Shown piece after piece: positions 14,089-21,944 of a stretch of 31,087 nucleotides of DNA; position 1 is the first letter of the stretch, and the number at the start of each line of letters is the position of its first letter. The stretch comes from Streptomyces wedmorensis. Its GTDB lineage: Bacteria; Actinomycetota; Actinomycetes; Streptomycetales; Streptomycetaceae. The translations under genes and the position numbers were made by a program. The DNA lies in NCBI RefSeq assembly GCF_000716445.1, contig NZ_JNWK01000081.1, forward strand, positions 1-31,087, given 5' to 3'. The notes beneath the pieces are model-generated. The model was not told the origin of the DNA. It ran no database searches and saw nothing but the letters and a program-made list of their open reading frames with translations.

Positions 14089-15255
14089 TCAGGGATCGAG
14101 TCGGTGGTTTACTGCGAGGATCTCCTTCACCAAGGCCGACACCTGCTCTGTCTCGGTGAGGAACCCGTCGTGTCCGTGCGGTGACTCGATCACCCTGAGG
14201 TGGCTTGCGGTGGGTATGAGGGCGGCCAGCTCGGCTTGTTGGGCGAGTGGGTAGAGCCTGTCGGTGTCGACTCCCGCCACCAGGGTGGGGGCGGTGACGC
14301 GGCTGAGGGCGGCCCGGGTGCCGCCGCGGCCGCGGCCGACGTCGTGGCTGTTCATGGCTTCGGAAAGCACGACGTAGCTGCCTGCGTCGAAGCGTCGCAC
14401 GAGCTTGGCGGCCTGGTGGTCGAGGTAGGACTCCACCTGGTATCGGCCGCCGTGCCAGGGGTGCTCCGTGTTCTGCGGCGATCGGCCGAAGCGGCCGGCG
14501 AGTTCTGGCTCGCTGCGGTAGGTGACGTGCGCGAGTCGGCGGGCCAGGCCGAGTCCGGTGTCGGGGCCGTGGCCGGTGTCGTGGTAGTTGCCGCCGTGCC
14601 AGTGTGGGTCACTGCGGATGGCGCCGAGCTGGATGTTCGCCCAGGCGATCTGCTCGGCGCTCGCCGCCGCCGTGGTGGCGAGCAGGAGCAGCGCGCCGGT
14701 GCGGTCGGGGTGGGACACGGCCCACTCCAGGGCGCGCATTCCGCCCATCGAGCCGCCGATGACCAGCGCCCACCGTTCGATGCCCAGCGCGTCGGCCGAC
14801 TCGGCTTCGGCGGCGACCTGGTCGCGTGGGGTCAGGAACGGGAAGGCGCTGCCCCAGCTGCCGCGTCCGTCGGGACGCGGGGAGGCCGGTCCGGTGCTTC
14901 CTTGGCAGCCTCCCAGGACGTTCGGGGCGACGACGAACCAGCGGTCGGTGTCCAGTGCCAGGCCGGGACCGACGATCCCGTTCCACCAGCCGGGGGTCGG
15001 ATGACCGGGGCCGTTGGTTCCGGCGACGTGGCTGTCTCCGGTGAGGGCGTGCAGGACGAGCACGGCATTGGACCGATCTGGTGCGAGGCGGCCCCAGGTC
15101 TCGAACGCGATCCGCACACCGGGGAGTTCGCCGCCGGCCTCCAGTGGCAGCGGCTTGTCGGGCGCGTGCCACCGGCGCCGGCCGGGCGGGTCCCCCTCCC
15201 GCCAGGCCCCGGAAGCCGGTGGGAGGGGAACCCCGGTGGCGTGTGCAGTGCTCAG
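14089..15255 (-). CDS. metX: Homoserine O-acetyltransferase
   Basis: A 388-residue alpha/beta-hydrolase-fold enzyme that transfers acetyl from acetyl-CoA to homoserine, providing the substrate of the sulfhydrylase encoded just upstream. Conserved blocks are PPASGAWREGDPP, GVRIAFETWG, VLVLHALTGDSHV, GWWNGIVGPG, NVLGGCQGSTGP and the nucleophile elbow GGSMGGM with Ser169. Asp332 (GVDTDRLYP) and His362 (PHGHDGF) complete the triad. The start is unusual. Family length places it at LSTAHATGV, where the only candidate codon is CTG 15255. That codon overlaps the metY stop (CTGA) and has AAGGGCG upstream. Such overlap implies translational coupling. No ATG, GTG or TTG fits better within the first 60 codons. 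Confidence 0.92.
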   Translation of the reverse strand: MSTAHATGVPLPPASGAWREGDPPGRRRWHAPDKPLPLEAGGELPGVRIAFETWGRLAPDRSNAVLVLHALTGDSHVAGTNGPGHPTPGWWNGIVGPGLALDTDRWFVVAPNVLGGCQGSTGPASPRPDGRGSWGSAFPFLTPRDQVAAEAESADALGIERWALVIGGSMGGMRALEWAVSHPDRTGALLLLATTAAASAEQIAWANIQLGAIRSDPHWHGGNYHDTGHGPDTGLGLARRLAHVTYRSEPELAGRFGRSPQNTEHPWHGGRYQVESYLDHQAAKLVRRFDAGSYVVLSEAMNSHDVGRGRGGTRAALSRVTAPTLVAGVDTDRLYPLAQQAELAALIPTASHLRVIESPHGHDGFLTETEQVSALVKEILAVNHRLDP

Positions 15256-16613
15256 GACACGCCCTTGGCCGCGCGGAAACCGGCCTCGAGGTCGGCCTTG
15301 AGGTCGGCGAGGTTCTCGATGCCGACCGACAGCCGGACCAGGCCGGGCGAGGTCCCGGTCGCGGCCAGCTGCTCTTCGTCCAGCTGGCTGTGGGTCGTGG
15401 ACGCCGGATGGATGATCAGACTGCGTACGTCGCCGATGTTGGCGAGGTGGCTGAACAGTTCGACCGCGTCCACGAACCGCTTGCCCGCTTCGACGCCGTC
15501 CCTCAGCTCGAAGGAGACGATCGCGCCCGCACCGCGCGGCAGGTACGTCCGCCCCGTCTCGTGCCACTGGCTGGACTCCAGGCCCGGATAGTGGACGGCG
15601 GCGACCTCGTCGCGCTGCTCCAGCCACTCGGCCAGTGCCAGCGCGTTGGCGGAGTGCCTTTCGATGCGCAGGCTGAGCGTCTCCACGCCCTGGAGGAGCA
15701 GGAACGCAGAGTGCGGGGAGAGCGCCGGGCCGAGGTCGCGCAGAAGCTGCACGCGCAGCTTGACCGCGTAGGCGCCCGGGCCCAGTGCGGGCCAGTACTG
15801 CAGCCCGTGGTAGCTCGGGTCCGGCTCGCTGAAGTCGGGGAACCGCTCGGCGTGGGCGCCGAAGTCGAAGGTGCCGCCATCCACGACGACACCCGCGATG
15901 GTGGTGCCGTGGCCGCCGAGGAACTTGGTCGCCGAATGCACCACGATGTCCGCGCCGTGTTCGATGGGTCGCAGCAGGTAGGGAGTCGGCACCGTGTTGT
16001 CCACGATCAGCGGTACGCCTGCCTCATGGGCGATGTCCGCGATGGCCCGTACGTCGAGCACGTTGCCGCGTGGGTTGCCCAGCGTCTCGGCGAACAGCGC
16101 CTTGGTATCAGGCCGGATCGCCGCCCGCCAGGCGTCGAAGTCGTCCGGGTCGTCCACGAAGGACACCTCGATGCCCAGCTTCGGCAGCGTGTGCCGGAAC
16201 AGGTTGTAGGTGCCTCCGTAGAGCGAGGCGCTGGAGACGATGTGGTCGCCGGCGCTCGCCAGCGTCAGGATCGCAAGCGTCTCCGCGGCCTGCCCGGAAG
16301 CCAGCGCCACGGCCGCGACTCCGCCCTCCAGCGCGGCGATCCGCTGCTCGAAGACGTCCTGGGTGGGATTGTGCAGGCGGGTGTAGATGTTGCCGGTCTC
16401 GGCGAGCGAGAAGAGGTCGGCCGCGTGCTGGGTGTCCCGGAACACGAACGACGACGTCTGATAGATCGGCGTTGCCCGTGCTCCGGTCGCCGGGTCCGGC
16501 ACGGCCCCGGCGTGGATCTGCTTCGTCTCGAACGACCAGGCCGAGGTGTCGGGGCCGGCAGACGTCCCCTCGGGTCCGTGGCCGGCGGTGACGGAGTCTG
16601 TGGGCTGGCTCAT
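15252..16613 (-). CDS. metY: O-acetylhomoserine sulfhydrylase
   Basis: A 453-residue PLP enzyme of the Cys/Met metabolism family that makes homocysteine from O-acetylhomoserine and sulfide by direct sulfhydrylation. The start MSQPTDSV is preceded by GAGGAGCACG. After a variable 25-residue head come [69 protein letters not shown] and [16 protein letters not shown] with the PLP lysine Lys230. The C-terminal [14 protein letters not shown] and RLSVGIE blocks are intact. The insert around [20 protein letters not shown] and the length near 430-450 separate it from shorter cystathionine gamma-synthases. It overlaps metX by 4 bp. The 24-residue cysteine leader ORF lies 117 bp upstream. Confidence 0.95.
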   Translation of the reverse strand: MSQPTDSVTAGHGPEGTSAGPDTSAWSFETKQIHAGAVPDPATGARATPIYQTSSFVFRDTQHAADLFSLAETGNIYTRLHNPTQDVFEQRIAALEGGVAAVALASGQAAETLAILTLASAGDHIVSSASLYGGTYNLFRHTLPKLGIEVSFVDDPDDFDAWRAAIRPDTKALFAETLGNPRGNVLDVRAIADIAHEAGVPLIVDNTVPTPYLLRPIEHGADIVVHSATKFLGGHGTTIAGVVVDGGTFDFGAHAERFPDFSEPDPSYHGLQYWPALGPGAYAVKLRVQLLRDLGPALSPHSAFLLLQGVETLSLRIERHSANALALAEWLEQRDEVAAVHYPGLESSQWHETGRTYLPRGAGAIVSFELRDGVEAGKRFVDAVELFSHLANIGDVRSLIIHPASTTHSQLDEEQLAATGTSPGLVRLSVGIENLADLKADLEAGFRAAKGVS

Positions 16614-16730
16614 CGTGCTCCTCGTACGGGATTGCGGAGTGGTGAGTTCGGCGTGCTGCCATGTCCCTGCGTACGCGTAAGAACGTGCGTCGCGGGAGAG
16701 GGAGAGAAGAGGAAAGACCGGAGCGGAGCG

Positions 16731-16805
16731 TCAGCTCACGGCACGACAACCCGTGGCAGCGACACGCACATGGCGTACACAGCGGCGGGTCGCGATCACG
16801 GTCAT
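16731..16805 (-). CDS. Putative cysteine-responsive leader peptide upstream of metY
   Basis: A 24-residue ORF on the minus strand (ATG 16805, TGA 16731-16733) with core TRRCVRHVRVAATGCR. It aligns position by position, without gaps, with the remembered actinobacterial leader core ARRHVDLLRVSSALCR: RR, V, RV and CR all coincide. It carries two Cys codons (both TGT), one replacing the usual His and one at the canonical site. The metY start lies 117 bp downstream on the same strand, a suitable distance for an attenuator. No good Shine-Dalgarno precedes it. It is inferred to sense cysteinyl-tRNA and set metY-metX expression. Chance is unlikely because a second member of the family occurs before the sulfatase. 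Confidence 0.6.
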   Translation of the reverse strand: MTVIATRRCVRHVRVAATGCRAVS

Positions 16806-17239
16806 GGACTCAAGGAAACACACACGCGGCCGCCACCGGCCAGGGCCTCGGCACCTACGACATTCAATGTTCATGAATCGCCGGGCCCCTGCTCGGCGCA
16901 GTTCGCCAGGCCGCGATCACCGTCCGGTGCGACCTCGGGCTGCGCCTGGCGGCAACCACCGCCAGGCCGCTCCCGTCGGGGGCCGGGCCCGTCGCCCGGC
17001 CGTTCTCGTGCCGAGGGCTACGACTCCGACCGCCGGCGAGGATGGCTGCGCCTCGGTCGGATCGTGCCGCATCACCCGCCGCTGCACCGCTGGTTACGCG
17101 AGCGGATGATGTCCTTGCCCGAGTGGCTGCCGGCGCTTCGAACGTGGACCGGGCACTGCGTCACCCTCGTCGGAACCGCCGTCGCTCGCTGTCCGTCTCG
17201 TCGCCGCTGAGCGGGGTGCCCGGGCGCCACGCCGGGGTG
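16806..17239. other. Intergenic region between the arylsulfotransferase operon and metY
   Basis: About 430 bp. The A/T-richer part near 16800-16880 presumably contains the metY promoter (minus strand). A 9-bp hairpin lies at 16944-16967. A plus-strand frame ending at 17210 contains HPPLHRWLRERMMSLPEWLP, which looks faintly protein-like but has no recognisable start or family. Confidence 0.45.
16944..16967 (-). terminator. Hairpin between the ABC/arylsulfotransferase operon and metY
   Basis: GCCTGGCGG (16944-16952) and CCGCCAGGC (16959-16967) are perfect 9-bp arms around a 6-nt loop. It is on the downstream side of the operon ending at 17240, 270 bp away, and upstream of metY, so it is a candidate terminator for the former. 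No U-tract is present. Confidence 0.4.
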
Positions 17240-18349
17240 TTACAGCCAGGGGAGCCGGTCGGCGGAGTAGCGGTACGCGCGGAAGACGGAGTTCTGTGCG
17301 CCTGCCGAGGACTCCAGGCCCACGCCGTCGGCGAAGGACCGGAACTGTGGGACGACGAACTCCCACACTACGTCCCCGGTGGATGTCACCTCGAAGAGTC
17401 GTCCGAAGGAGCCCTCGGCGATGAAGGTGTTCCCGTTGGGGAGGCGTTGCGCGCTGGACATGTAGGGGCTGTAGAAGTTCTGCGGGGGGTTGTCCTGGTA
17501 CGACCAGACTTCCTTGCCGGTGCGGGGGTCCAGTTCCAGAACCCGGGAATACGGCACGGAGGTGGTGTCACGGTAGGTGCCGTTGTCGAAGACCAGGATG
17601 TTGCCGTCCTCCAGCTCGTGGGGGTAGTGCTGCTGTGCGAGGACGTCCGGGCCGATACGCCACGGTACGGAGCCGTCGACGCGGTCGATGGCGATGGTGG
17701 AGGACGCGCTGCGGAAGCCCACCACGAGGGAGCCGTCGGCGCGTTCGTTGACGGTGTTGGCCATGGGCCAGTGTTCTCGCGCGAAGTGCGGGTCGAGCGG
17801 GTACTCCTCGGGGTCGAGGTGGTCGATGGCGGCCCAGCGCCATACTTCTCGCCCCTCCCATGTCAGTTCGTAGACCACGTCCCCGTAGATCACTCCGCCC
17901 GGCGCCTCGGAGCCGGGTATGCCTCCGCGGATGCGGGCCGCGTCGGCCGGGTCCAGGGGTTCGACGGCGGTGATGACGAGGTTGCCGTTGCGCAGGAGGG
18001 AGGCGTCGTGGTGGTGGAAGGGGTGCCGGGCTTCGCGCAGGACCGTGGAGTCGGGGGCCAGTTCCTGGAAGATGCCGCCGTGGTAGACGTCCCAGATGGG
18101 GAAGAGTGTCGGACTGGCGGTGTCCTTGGCGGCGTAGAAGAGGTTGCCGTCGGGCAGGAGCTGCGCCTGGCGGCCGGGCGGGTGTGGGGAGTTCCAGGTG
18201 TGGACGGGGCGGCCCTCGATGTCGACGAGGTGGATCTCCCCGGCGCTGGTGATCGGCGTGTAGAGGGTGTACCCACCGTAGCTGCGGGCGGGGTCGTGGG
18301 CGATCAGGCCGACGCCGCGGCGGCGCAGGGTGTTCTGGTCGACGGTCAT
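17240..18349 (-). CDS. Arylsulfotransferase (ASST-type) family protein
   Basis: A 369-residue beta-propeller-like protein starting MTVDQNTLRRRGVGL, with GGAGGAACC upstream. Family blocks: GYTLYTPITSAGEIHLVDIEG, VHTWNSPHPPGRQAQLLPDG, HPFHHHDASLLRNGNLVI, YELTWEGREVWRW, HPHELEDGN-type strand ends (HYPHELEDGNILVFDNG), YSRVLELDPRTGKEVWSYQD, and AQRLPNGNTFIAEGSFGRLFEV. These fit the Arylsulfotran_2 group, which moves sulfuryl groups between aryl sulfates and phenols or may act as a sulfatase-like enzyme. There is no signal peptide, so it is likely cytoplasmic. It is the last gene of the ABC operon, 32 bp after the binding-protein gene, suggesting that the imported compound is a sulfate ester or related organosulfur molecule. 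Confidence 0.85.
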   Translation of the reverse strand: MTVDQNTLRRRGVGLIAHDPARSYGGYTLYTPITSAGEIHLVDIEGRPVHTWNSPHPPGRQAQLLPDGNLFYAAKDTASPTLFPIWDVYHGGIFQELAPDSTVLREARHPFHHHDASLLRNGNLVITAVEPLDPADAARIRGGIPGSEAPGGVIYGDVVYELTWEGREVWRWAAIDHLDPEEYPLDPHFAREHWPMANTVNERADGSLVVGFRSASSTIAIDRVDGSVPWRIGPDVLAQQHYPHELEDGNILVFDNGTYRDTTSVPYSRVLELDPRTGKEVWSYQDNPPQNFYSPYMSSAQRLPNGNTFIAEGSFGRLFEVTSTGDVVWEFVVPQFRSFADGVGLESSAGAQNSVFRAYRYSADRLPWL

Positions 18350-18381
18350 GGGGGGTTCCTCCGGTGGTGTGGGGTGGGGGG

Positions 18382-19377
18382 TCAGCGGATGGTGACGGCA
18401 GTGGGGTCGGCAGCCGTGAGGGGCGCGGGGTTCAGGTGCTTGAGCAGCACGGTTCGGTCTGCGGAGCCCGGCAGGTTCTGGGCGGTCTTCGCCCAGGCGG
18501 CCTCCTGTGCCAGGTCGTCCAGGAGTTCGGGCGTGAGGGTCGCGCCGTAGGCGTAGCGGGGCTGGAAGGAGTCCACGTGGTCGGCCTGGAGAGCGCCCTT
18601 GGACTGCGCGAGTACGGCTTTGCGGGCGGCGGGCGGGTCCGCCGCGATCCCCCGCTGGGCCTTGCGCAGTGCCCGCAGCACCGCGGTGGTGGTCTCCTCG
18701 CTCGCCTCGGGGCCCGCGACGAGCAGGGTCCGGGCCGTGTAGCCCGTGAAGGGGAGTTCGGCGTAGTGGTCAGCGAGGGTGGCGCGGGTGGGGTCGTAGA
18801 AGCTGGGGAAGGTGACGCCGGCGTCGACGTCACCACGGGCCAGGGCCGGGGTGATCTGGTTCGGGGCGAGGTTGACCACCGTCACGTCCGCGGTCGTCAG
18901 CCGTGCCGAGGCGAGCATGCGGGAGAGCGCGTACTCGACGTTGGTGCCCTGCGGGACGCCGATTCTGCGGCCCTTCAGGTCGTCGAAGCCGGTGATCTTC
19001 CGGTCGGTCCTCGTCAGCAGGCGCCAGTCGGAGAAGCGGGACAGGTCGGCTACGATCCGCAGCTCGCGGCCACCCAGAGCGGCCGAGACCGCGGGCAGGT
19101 CACCGACGACGCCGAGCTGGGCCTGGCCGCCGAGCACGGCGTTCAGTGCGTCACGCCCTGTGGGTTGGGTCGTCACCGTGGCGTCGATCCCCTCGGCGGC
19201 CCACAGCCCGCGCTCCTGGGCGACGTACAGGGGGGCTCCGCCGAGGTAGTCGCTGGCGGCGATCGAGACGGCGGGGCGGCCTCCGTCCGTGGGGTCGGTG
19301 CCGGTGCCGCAGGCGGCGGTGAGGGCGCAGAGCAATGCCGTCATCAGGAGGGCGGCCATCGTGCGAGGTCTGGTCAT
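18382..19377 (-). CDS. ABC transporter substrate-binding lipoprotein (SsuA/TauA/NrtA type)
   Basis: A 331-residue lipoprotein. The signal peptide ends in a lipobox LTAAC with Cys23 as the lipid-anchored residue. The mature part shows the family pattern: VSIAASDYLGGAPLYVAQERGLW, VTTQPTGRDALNAVLGGQAQLGVVGDLP, FDDLKGRRIGVPQGTNVEYAL, PNQITPALARGDVDAGVTFPSFYD, and C-terminal helices. These proteins bind sulfonates, taurine, nitrate or similar small anions outside the membrane. The pairing with an arylsulfotransferase gene and nearby sulfur metabolism favours an organosulfur ligand (inference). It follows the ATPase gene by 52 bp and is presumably co-transcribed. Confidence 0.92.
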   Translation of the reverse strand: MTRPRTMAALLMTALLCALTAACGTGTDPTDGGRPAVSIAASDYLGGAPLYVAQERGLWAAEGIDATVTTQPTGRDALNAVLGGQAQLGVVGDLPAVSAALGGRELRIVADLSRFSDWRLLTRTDRKITGFDDLKGRRIGVPQGTNVEYALSRMLASARLTTADVTVVNLAPNQITPALARGDVDAGVTFPSFYDPTRATLADHYAELPFTGYTARTLLVAGPEASEETTTAVLRALRKAQRGIAADPPAARKAVLAQSKGALQADHVDSFQPRYAYGATLTPELLDDLAQEAAWAKTAQNLPGSADRTVLLKHLNPAPLTAADPTAVTIR

Positions 19378-19429
19378 GGGGTGTCCTCTCGGGGACGAAG
19401 TGGGGAGGTTTCCGGGGTCGCAGGGCGCT

Positions 19430-20146
19430 TCAGTCGGAGCCGAGATGGTGGGCGATCAGTGCGCGGAGGTCCGGGTCGCCGGATCCGGCGGGCACGGTGT
19501 GGTCGGCCAGGATCCGGCCGGGGGTGCCTCCGAGGACGATGACGCGCTCGGCGAGCGCCAGCGCCTCGTCGATGTCGTGCGTGACGAAGAGGACCGTGGT
19601 ACCGCGGCGCTGCCACAGTGCTCGGAGCAGGTGCTGCATCCGGGTCCGGGTCAGTGCGTCCAGGGCCCCGAACGGTTCGTCCATCAGCAGTACTTCCGGT
19701 TCGGCGGCCAGCGCGCGGGCGAGCGCCACACGCTGCTGCATGCCGCCGGAGAGCTGTGCGGGGTATTTCTCGGCGCCGTCAGCGAGCCCTACCTCCGCCA
19801 GCGCCGCGAGGGCGCGGCGTCGGCGCTCCGGACGCGGCAGGCCGAGTCGTTTGAGGGCGAACTCGACGTTGCCGCGAGCGGTTCTCCAAGGAAAGAGCGC
19901 GTAGTGCTGGAAGACCACGCCTCGCTCCGGTCCCGGGCCGCGCACGGGGGCCGATCCGGCCGTCACCCTGCCTTCGGATGCCCGGACGAATCCGGCCACC
20001 AGATTGAGGACGGTGGATTTTCCGCAACCGCTGGGTCCCAGCAGCGCGGTGAACGAGCCGGCCGGGAGCCGCAGGTCGGTGCGGTCGAGAACGCGGGTGT
20101 CTCCGTAGTGGGCCGAGAGCCCTTCCAGTCGTACCTCCAGGCTCAT
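19430..20146 (-). CDS. ABC transporter ATP-binding protein (SsuB/TauB type)
   Basis: A 238-residue ATPase with Walker [10 protein letters not shown] (37-45), Q-loop [11 protein letters not shown], signature [16 protein letters not shown], Walker [13 protein letters not shown] and H-loop [12 protein letters not shown]. All catalytic elements are present and the length is normal. It begins with ATG overlapping the permease stop by 4 nt (ATGA), indicating translational coupling. It would energise uptake of the ligand captured by the lipoprotein encoded next. Confidence 0.95.
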   Translation of the reverse strand: MSLEVRLEGLSAHYGDTRVLDRTDLRLPAGSFTALLGPSGCGKSTVLNLVAGFVRASEGRVTAGSAPVRGPGPERGVVFQHYALFPWRTARGNVEFALKRLGLPRPERRRRALAALAEVGLADGAEKYPAQLSGGMQQRVALARALAAEPEVLLMDEPFGALDALTRTRMQHLLRALWQRRGTTVLFVTHDIDEALALAERVIVLGGTPGRILADHTVPAGSGDPDLRALIAHHLGSD

Positions 20147-20922
20147 GAGGTGCTCCAGTGGACGAGGCGACGGCCGGCCGCGGCCAGGAGGAGGTCGATG
20201 GTCACGCCGAGCAGCCCGAGTACGAGCAGTCCTGCGAACATCCGGTCCACGCGCAGGAACTGGCCGTCCACCTGGAGGCGGTAGGCCAGCCCGCTGTCCG
20301 CACCGCCCAGCTCCGCGGCCACCAGGGCGAGCAGTGCCACCGACGCCCCGTACCGCAGCGCGGCGAGCAGCGCGGGTGCGGCGGCGGGCAGCAGTACCTC
20401 AATGAACCTGCGGTGCAGCGGTGCCCCCAGCGACCGGGCCGCTCTGAGGTGGGAGACCGGTACCCGGGAGACCCCGTCGTGGACGTAGAGCCAGACGGCG
20501 AGCAGCACGGCGTAAGCGATGAGCAGGCGTTTGGCCGTCTCTCCTATTCCGAACCAAGCGGTCGCGAGCGGTACCAGCGCGATGGCCGGGATCGGCCGCA
20601 GGAAGGAGATCAGGGGGGTGACGGCGGCGGAGAGTCGGGGCAGGTAGCCGGTGGCGAAGCCGAGCGCACTTCCCACGACCGCGCCCAGTGCGAAGCCCTG
20701 TCCGGCACGAGCAAGGCTGGCGCCGAGGTCAGCGGCCAGAGCGCCGCTGCATGCACTGTCCGCGAGCGCGGCGGCGGTCTGCGCGGGCGTGGGCAGCAGG
20801 CCGGGTGCCACGGCACCCGAGCGGGCGAGCAGGTACCAGAGCGTGAGCACGGCACCTGCCACGCCCAGGGCAGGACCGAGTCTGCCGCGGTATCGGCCGG
20901 GCGGTGAGGGGGTGGCGTGCAC
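20143..20922 (-). CDS. ABC transporter permease (SsuC/TauC type)
   Basis: A 259-residue membrane protein of the BPD transporter family, starting at GTG 20922 with AAGGAG 9 nt upstream. About six hydrophobic segments are visible, starting with [15 protein letters not shown] and including [63 protein letters not shown] and [18 protein letters not shown]. The EAA-like cytoplasmic loop that docks to the ATPase is [29 protein letters not shown]. It is the first gene of a four-gene minus-strand operon (permease, ATPase, binding protein, arylsulfotransferase), read divergently from the regulator at 21062 across a large palindrome. Confidence 0.93.
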   Translation of the reverse strand: MHATPSPPGRYRGRLGPALGVAGAVLTLWYLLARSGAVAPGLLPTPAQTAAALADSACSGALAADLGASLARAGQGFALGAVVGSALGFATGYLPRLSAAVTPLISFLRPIPAIALVPLATAWFGIGETAKRLLIAYAVLLAVWLYVHDGVSRVPVSHLRAARSLGAPLHRRFIEVLLPAAAPALLAALRYGASVALLALVAAELGGADSGLAYRLQVDGQFLRVDRMFAGLLVLGLLGVTIDLLLAAAGRRLVHWSTS

Positions 20923-20953
20923 GGGGGCGGCTCCTTGCTGGATTCACGACTCT

Positions 20954-20986
20954 CATAAGCGAGGTCAATAATTGACCACGCTTATG
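20954..20986. promoter_or_regulatory. 33-bp palindromic operator between the ABC operon and its regulator
   Basis: CATAAGCG (20954-20961) pairs with CGCTTATG (20979-20986), and GGTCAAT (20963-20969) pairs with ATTGACC (20971-20977). Only the three A residues at 20962, 20970 and 20978 break perfect symmetry. It lies 32 bp upstream of the permease start and 76 bp upstream of the regulator start. It is AT-rich against its surroundings and is the obvious binding site for the XRE-cupin protein, controlling both directions. Confidence 0.8.
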
Positions 20987-21048
20987 AAGGGGGTGTTGCG
21001 GCGGCATGAAACGTCGCCGGTCCCACAAGCCCCGGATCGGCGATGCGG

Positions 21049-21054
21049 TACGTT
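21049..21054 (+). promoter_or_regulatory. Candidate -10 element of a leaderless regulator transcript
   Basis: TACGTT (TAnnnT type) ends 7 nt before GTG 21062. This puts the transcription start at the start codon and explains the absence of a Shine-Dalgarno sequence. No clear -35 is visible. Confidence 0.4.
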
Positions 21055-21061
21055 CACCTGC

Positions 21062-21631
21062 GTGTCTCGCCCCGAACCCACACCCGAGGCCATCGAGGTC
21101 GGACGGGTGGTCCGCAACTGCCGCAAACAGAGCGGCGTCTCCATGGCCGTTCTCGCCGACCGCTCCGGCCTCTCGCAGCCCTTCCTCAGCCAGCTGGAAC
21201 GCGGACTCACCACGCCGAGTCTCAGCTCGATCTACCGGATCGCCGAAGCCCTGGACGTCACCCCCGGCACCTTCCTCCGGCCGCCGACGCGACCAGGTGC
21301 GGTCAGCCACGAAAGCGACCCCCAGGTCATCCGCGTCAACGAGGCCGCGGGACAGACCGCCCAGGTGCTCATCCCCGGCGGGCGCAGCACCCTGATGGAG
21401 GCATACGAGCACCGATTCGAACCCGGCCGCGGCGAACGCGGCTGGTTCGAGCACCCTGGCGAGGACTTCCTCTACGTGCTGGAAGGCGAGATCGTCCTCG
21501 AGGTCGAAGGCGAGGAACCGCTCACCCTGCGCGCCGGCCAGAGCGCTCACCACCGCGGCGAAGTTCCGCACCGCTGCCGCCTGGCGGGCCCGACCGCCGC
21601 CCGCACCCTGCTGGTCATCGCCAACGCCTGA
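21062..21631 (+). CDS. XRE-family regulator with C-terminal cupin domain
   Basis: A 189-residue two-domain regulator. GTG 21062 is chosen because the protein family starts about 10 residues before the helix-turn-helix and because of the leaderless -10. The ATG at 20972 lies inside the operator palindrome. Residues about 15-68 form the lambda-repressor-type HTH (VVRNCRKQSGVSMAVLADRS, GLSQPFLSQLERGLTTPSLS, RIAEALDVTPGTFL). Residues about 110-188 form a cupin barrel: GERGWFEHPGEDFLYVLEGE, IVLEVEGEEPLTLRAGQSAH, and FRGEVPHRC-like HHRGEVPHRC, ending in LLVIANA. The cupin should bind a small effector. Relatives control sulfur, amino-acid or polyamine catabolism. Here it very likely controls the divergent ABC/arylsulfotransferase operon and itself through the palindrome. 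Confidence 0.9.
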   Translation: MSRPEPTPEAIEVGRVVRNCRKQSGVSMAVLADRSGLSQPFLSQLERGLTTPSLSSIYRIAEALDVTPGTFLRPPTRPGAVSHESDPQVIRVNEAAGQTAQVLIPGGRSTLMEAYEHRFEPGRGERGWFEHPGEDFLYVLEGEIVLEVEGEEPLTLRAGQSAHHRGEVPHRCRLAGPTAARTLLVIANA

Positions 21632-21944
21632 CACTCTGTTCGGCGGCGCTCGACCGGGCCTGGGTCGGCCGTGGCGCGTGGTGCAGGGGGTGGCTCGGGC
21701 ACAGGCCGTGGCACGTGGTGCAGGCCGTGACGGCCACGGAGGCTTCCCGGGACTCGTGGCGCGCGGGATCGCCGGCTTCGGCCGGGGCTCGTCGTTCCGG
21801 GGCGACGGCCATCGTCGTCAAGGACCCGCGGTATCGAGCAGGACTGCTCGGGCCGCTGCCGGGTACTGCCTCCCGCAGCAAGGGCCGCCGGCGCACACGA
21901 CGCGGGAAGGCGCTCGTGGTCCGGCCGGTGATGTGTCCGAGCCG
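21632..21944. other. Intergenic stretch between convergent genes
   Basis: About 310 bp between the regulator and the converging TPR pseudogene. A plus-strand reading contains ATAIVVKDPRYRAGLLGPLP but no recognisable gene. I see nothing else in it. Confidence 0.45.

Noticed and set aside
16614..16900. SAM riboswitch before metY
   Set aside because: No SAM-I or SAM-II type conserved core is visible on the minus strand. The leader ORF explains the region better.
15081..18550. Long plus-strand open frames antisense to metX, metY and the arylsulfotransferase gene
   Set aside because: Composition shadows. The minus-strand genes have complete active sites and coupled starts.
20923..21061. Third cysteine leader ORF before the ABC permease gene
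   Set aside because: The minus-strand frames there lack the RR...V...CR core and contain no suitably placed Cys codon. The palindrome indicates control by the XRE-cupin protein instead.
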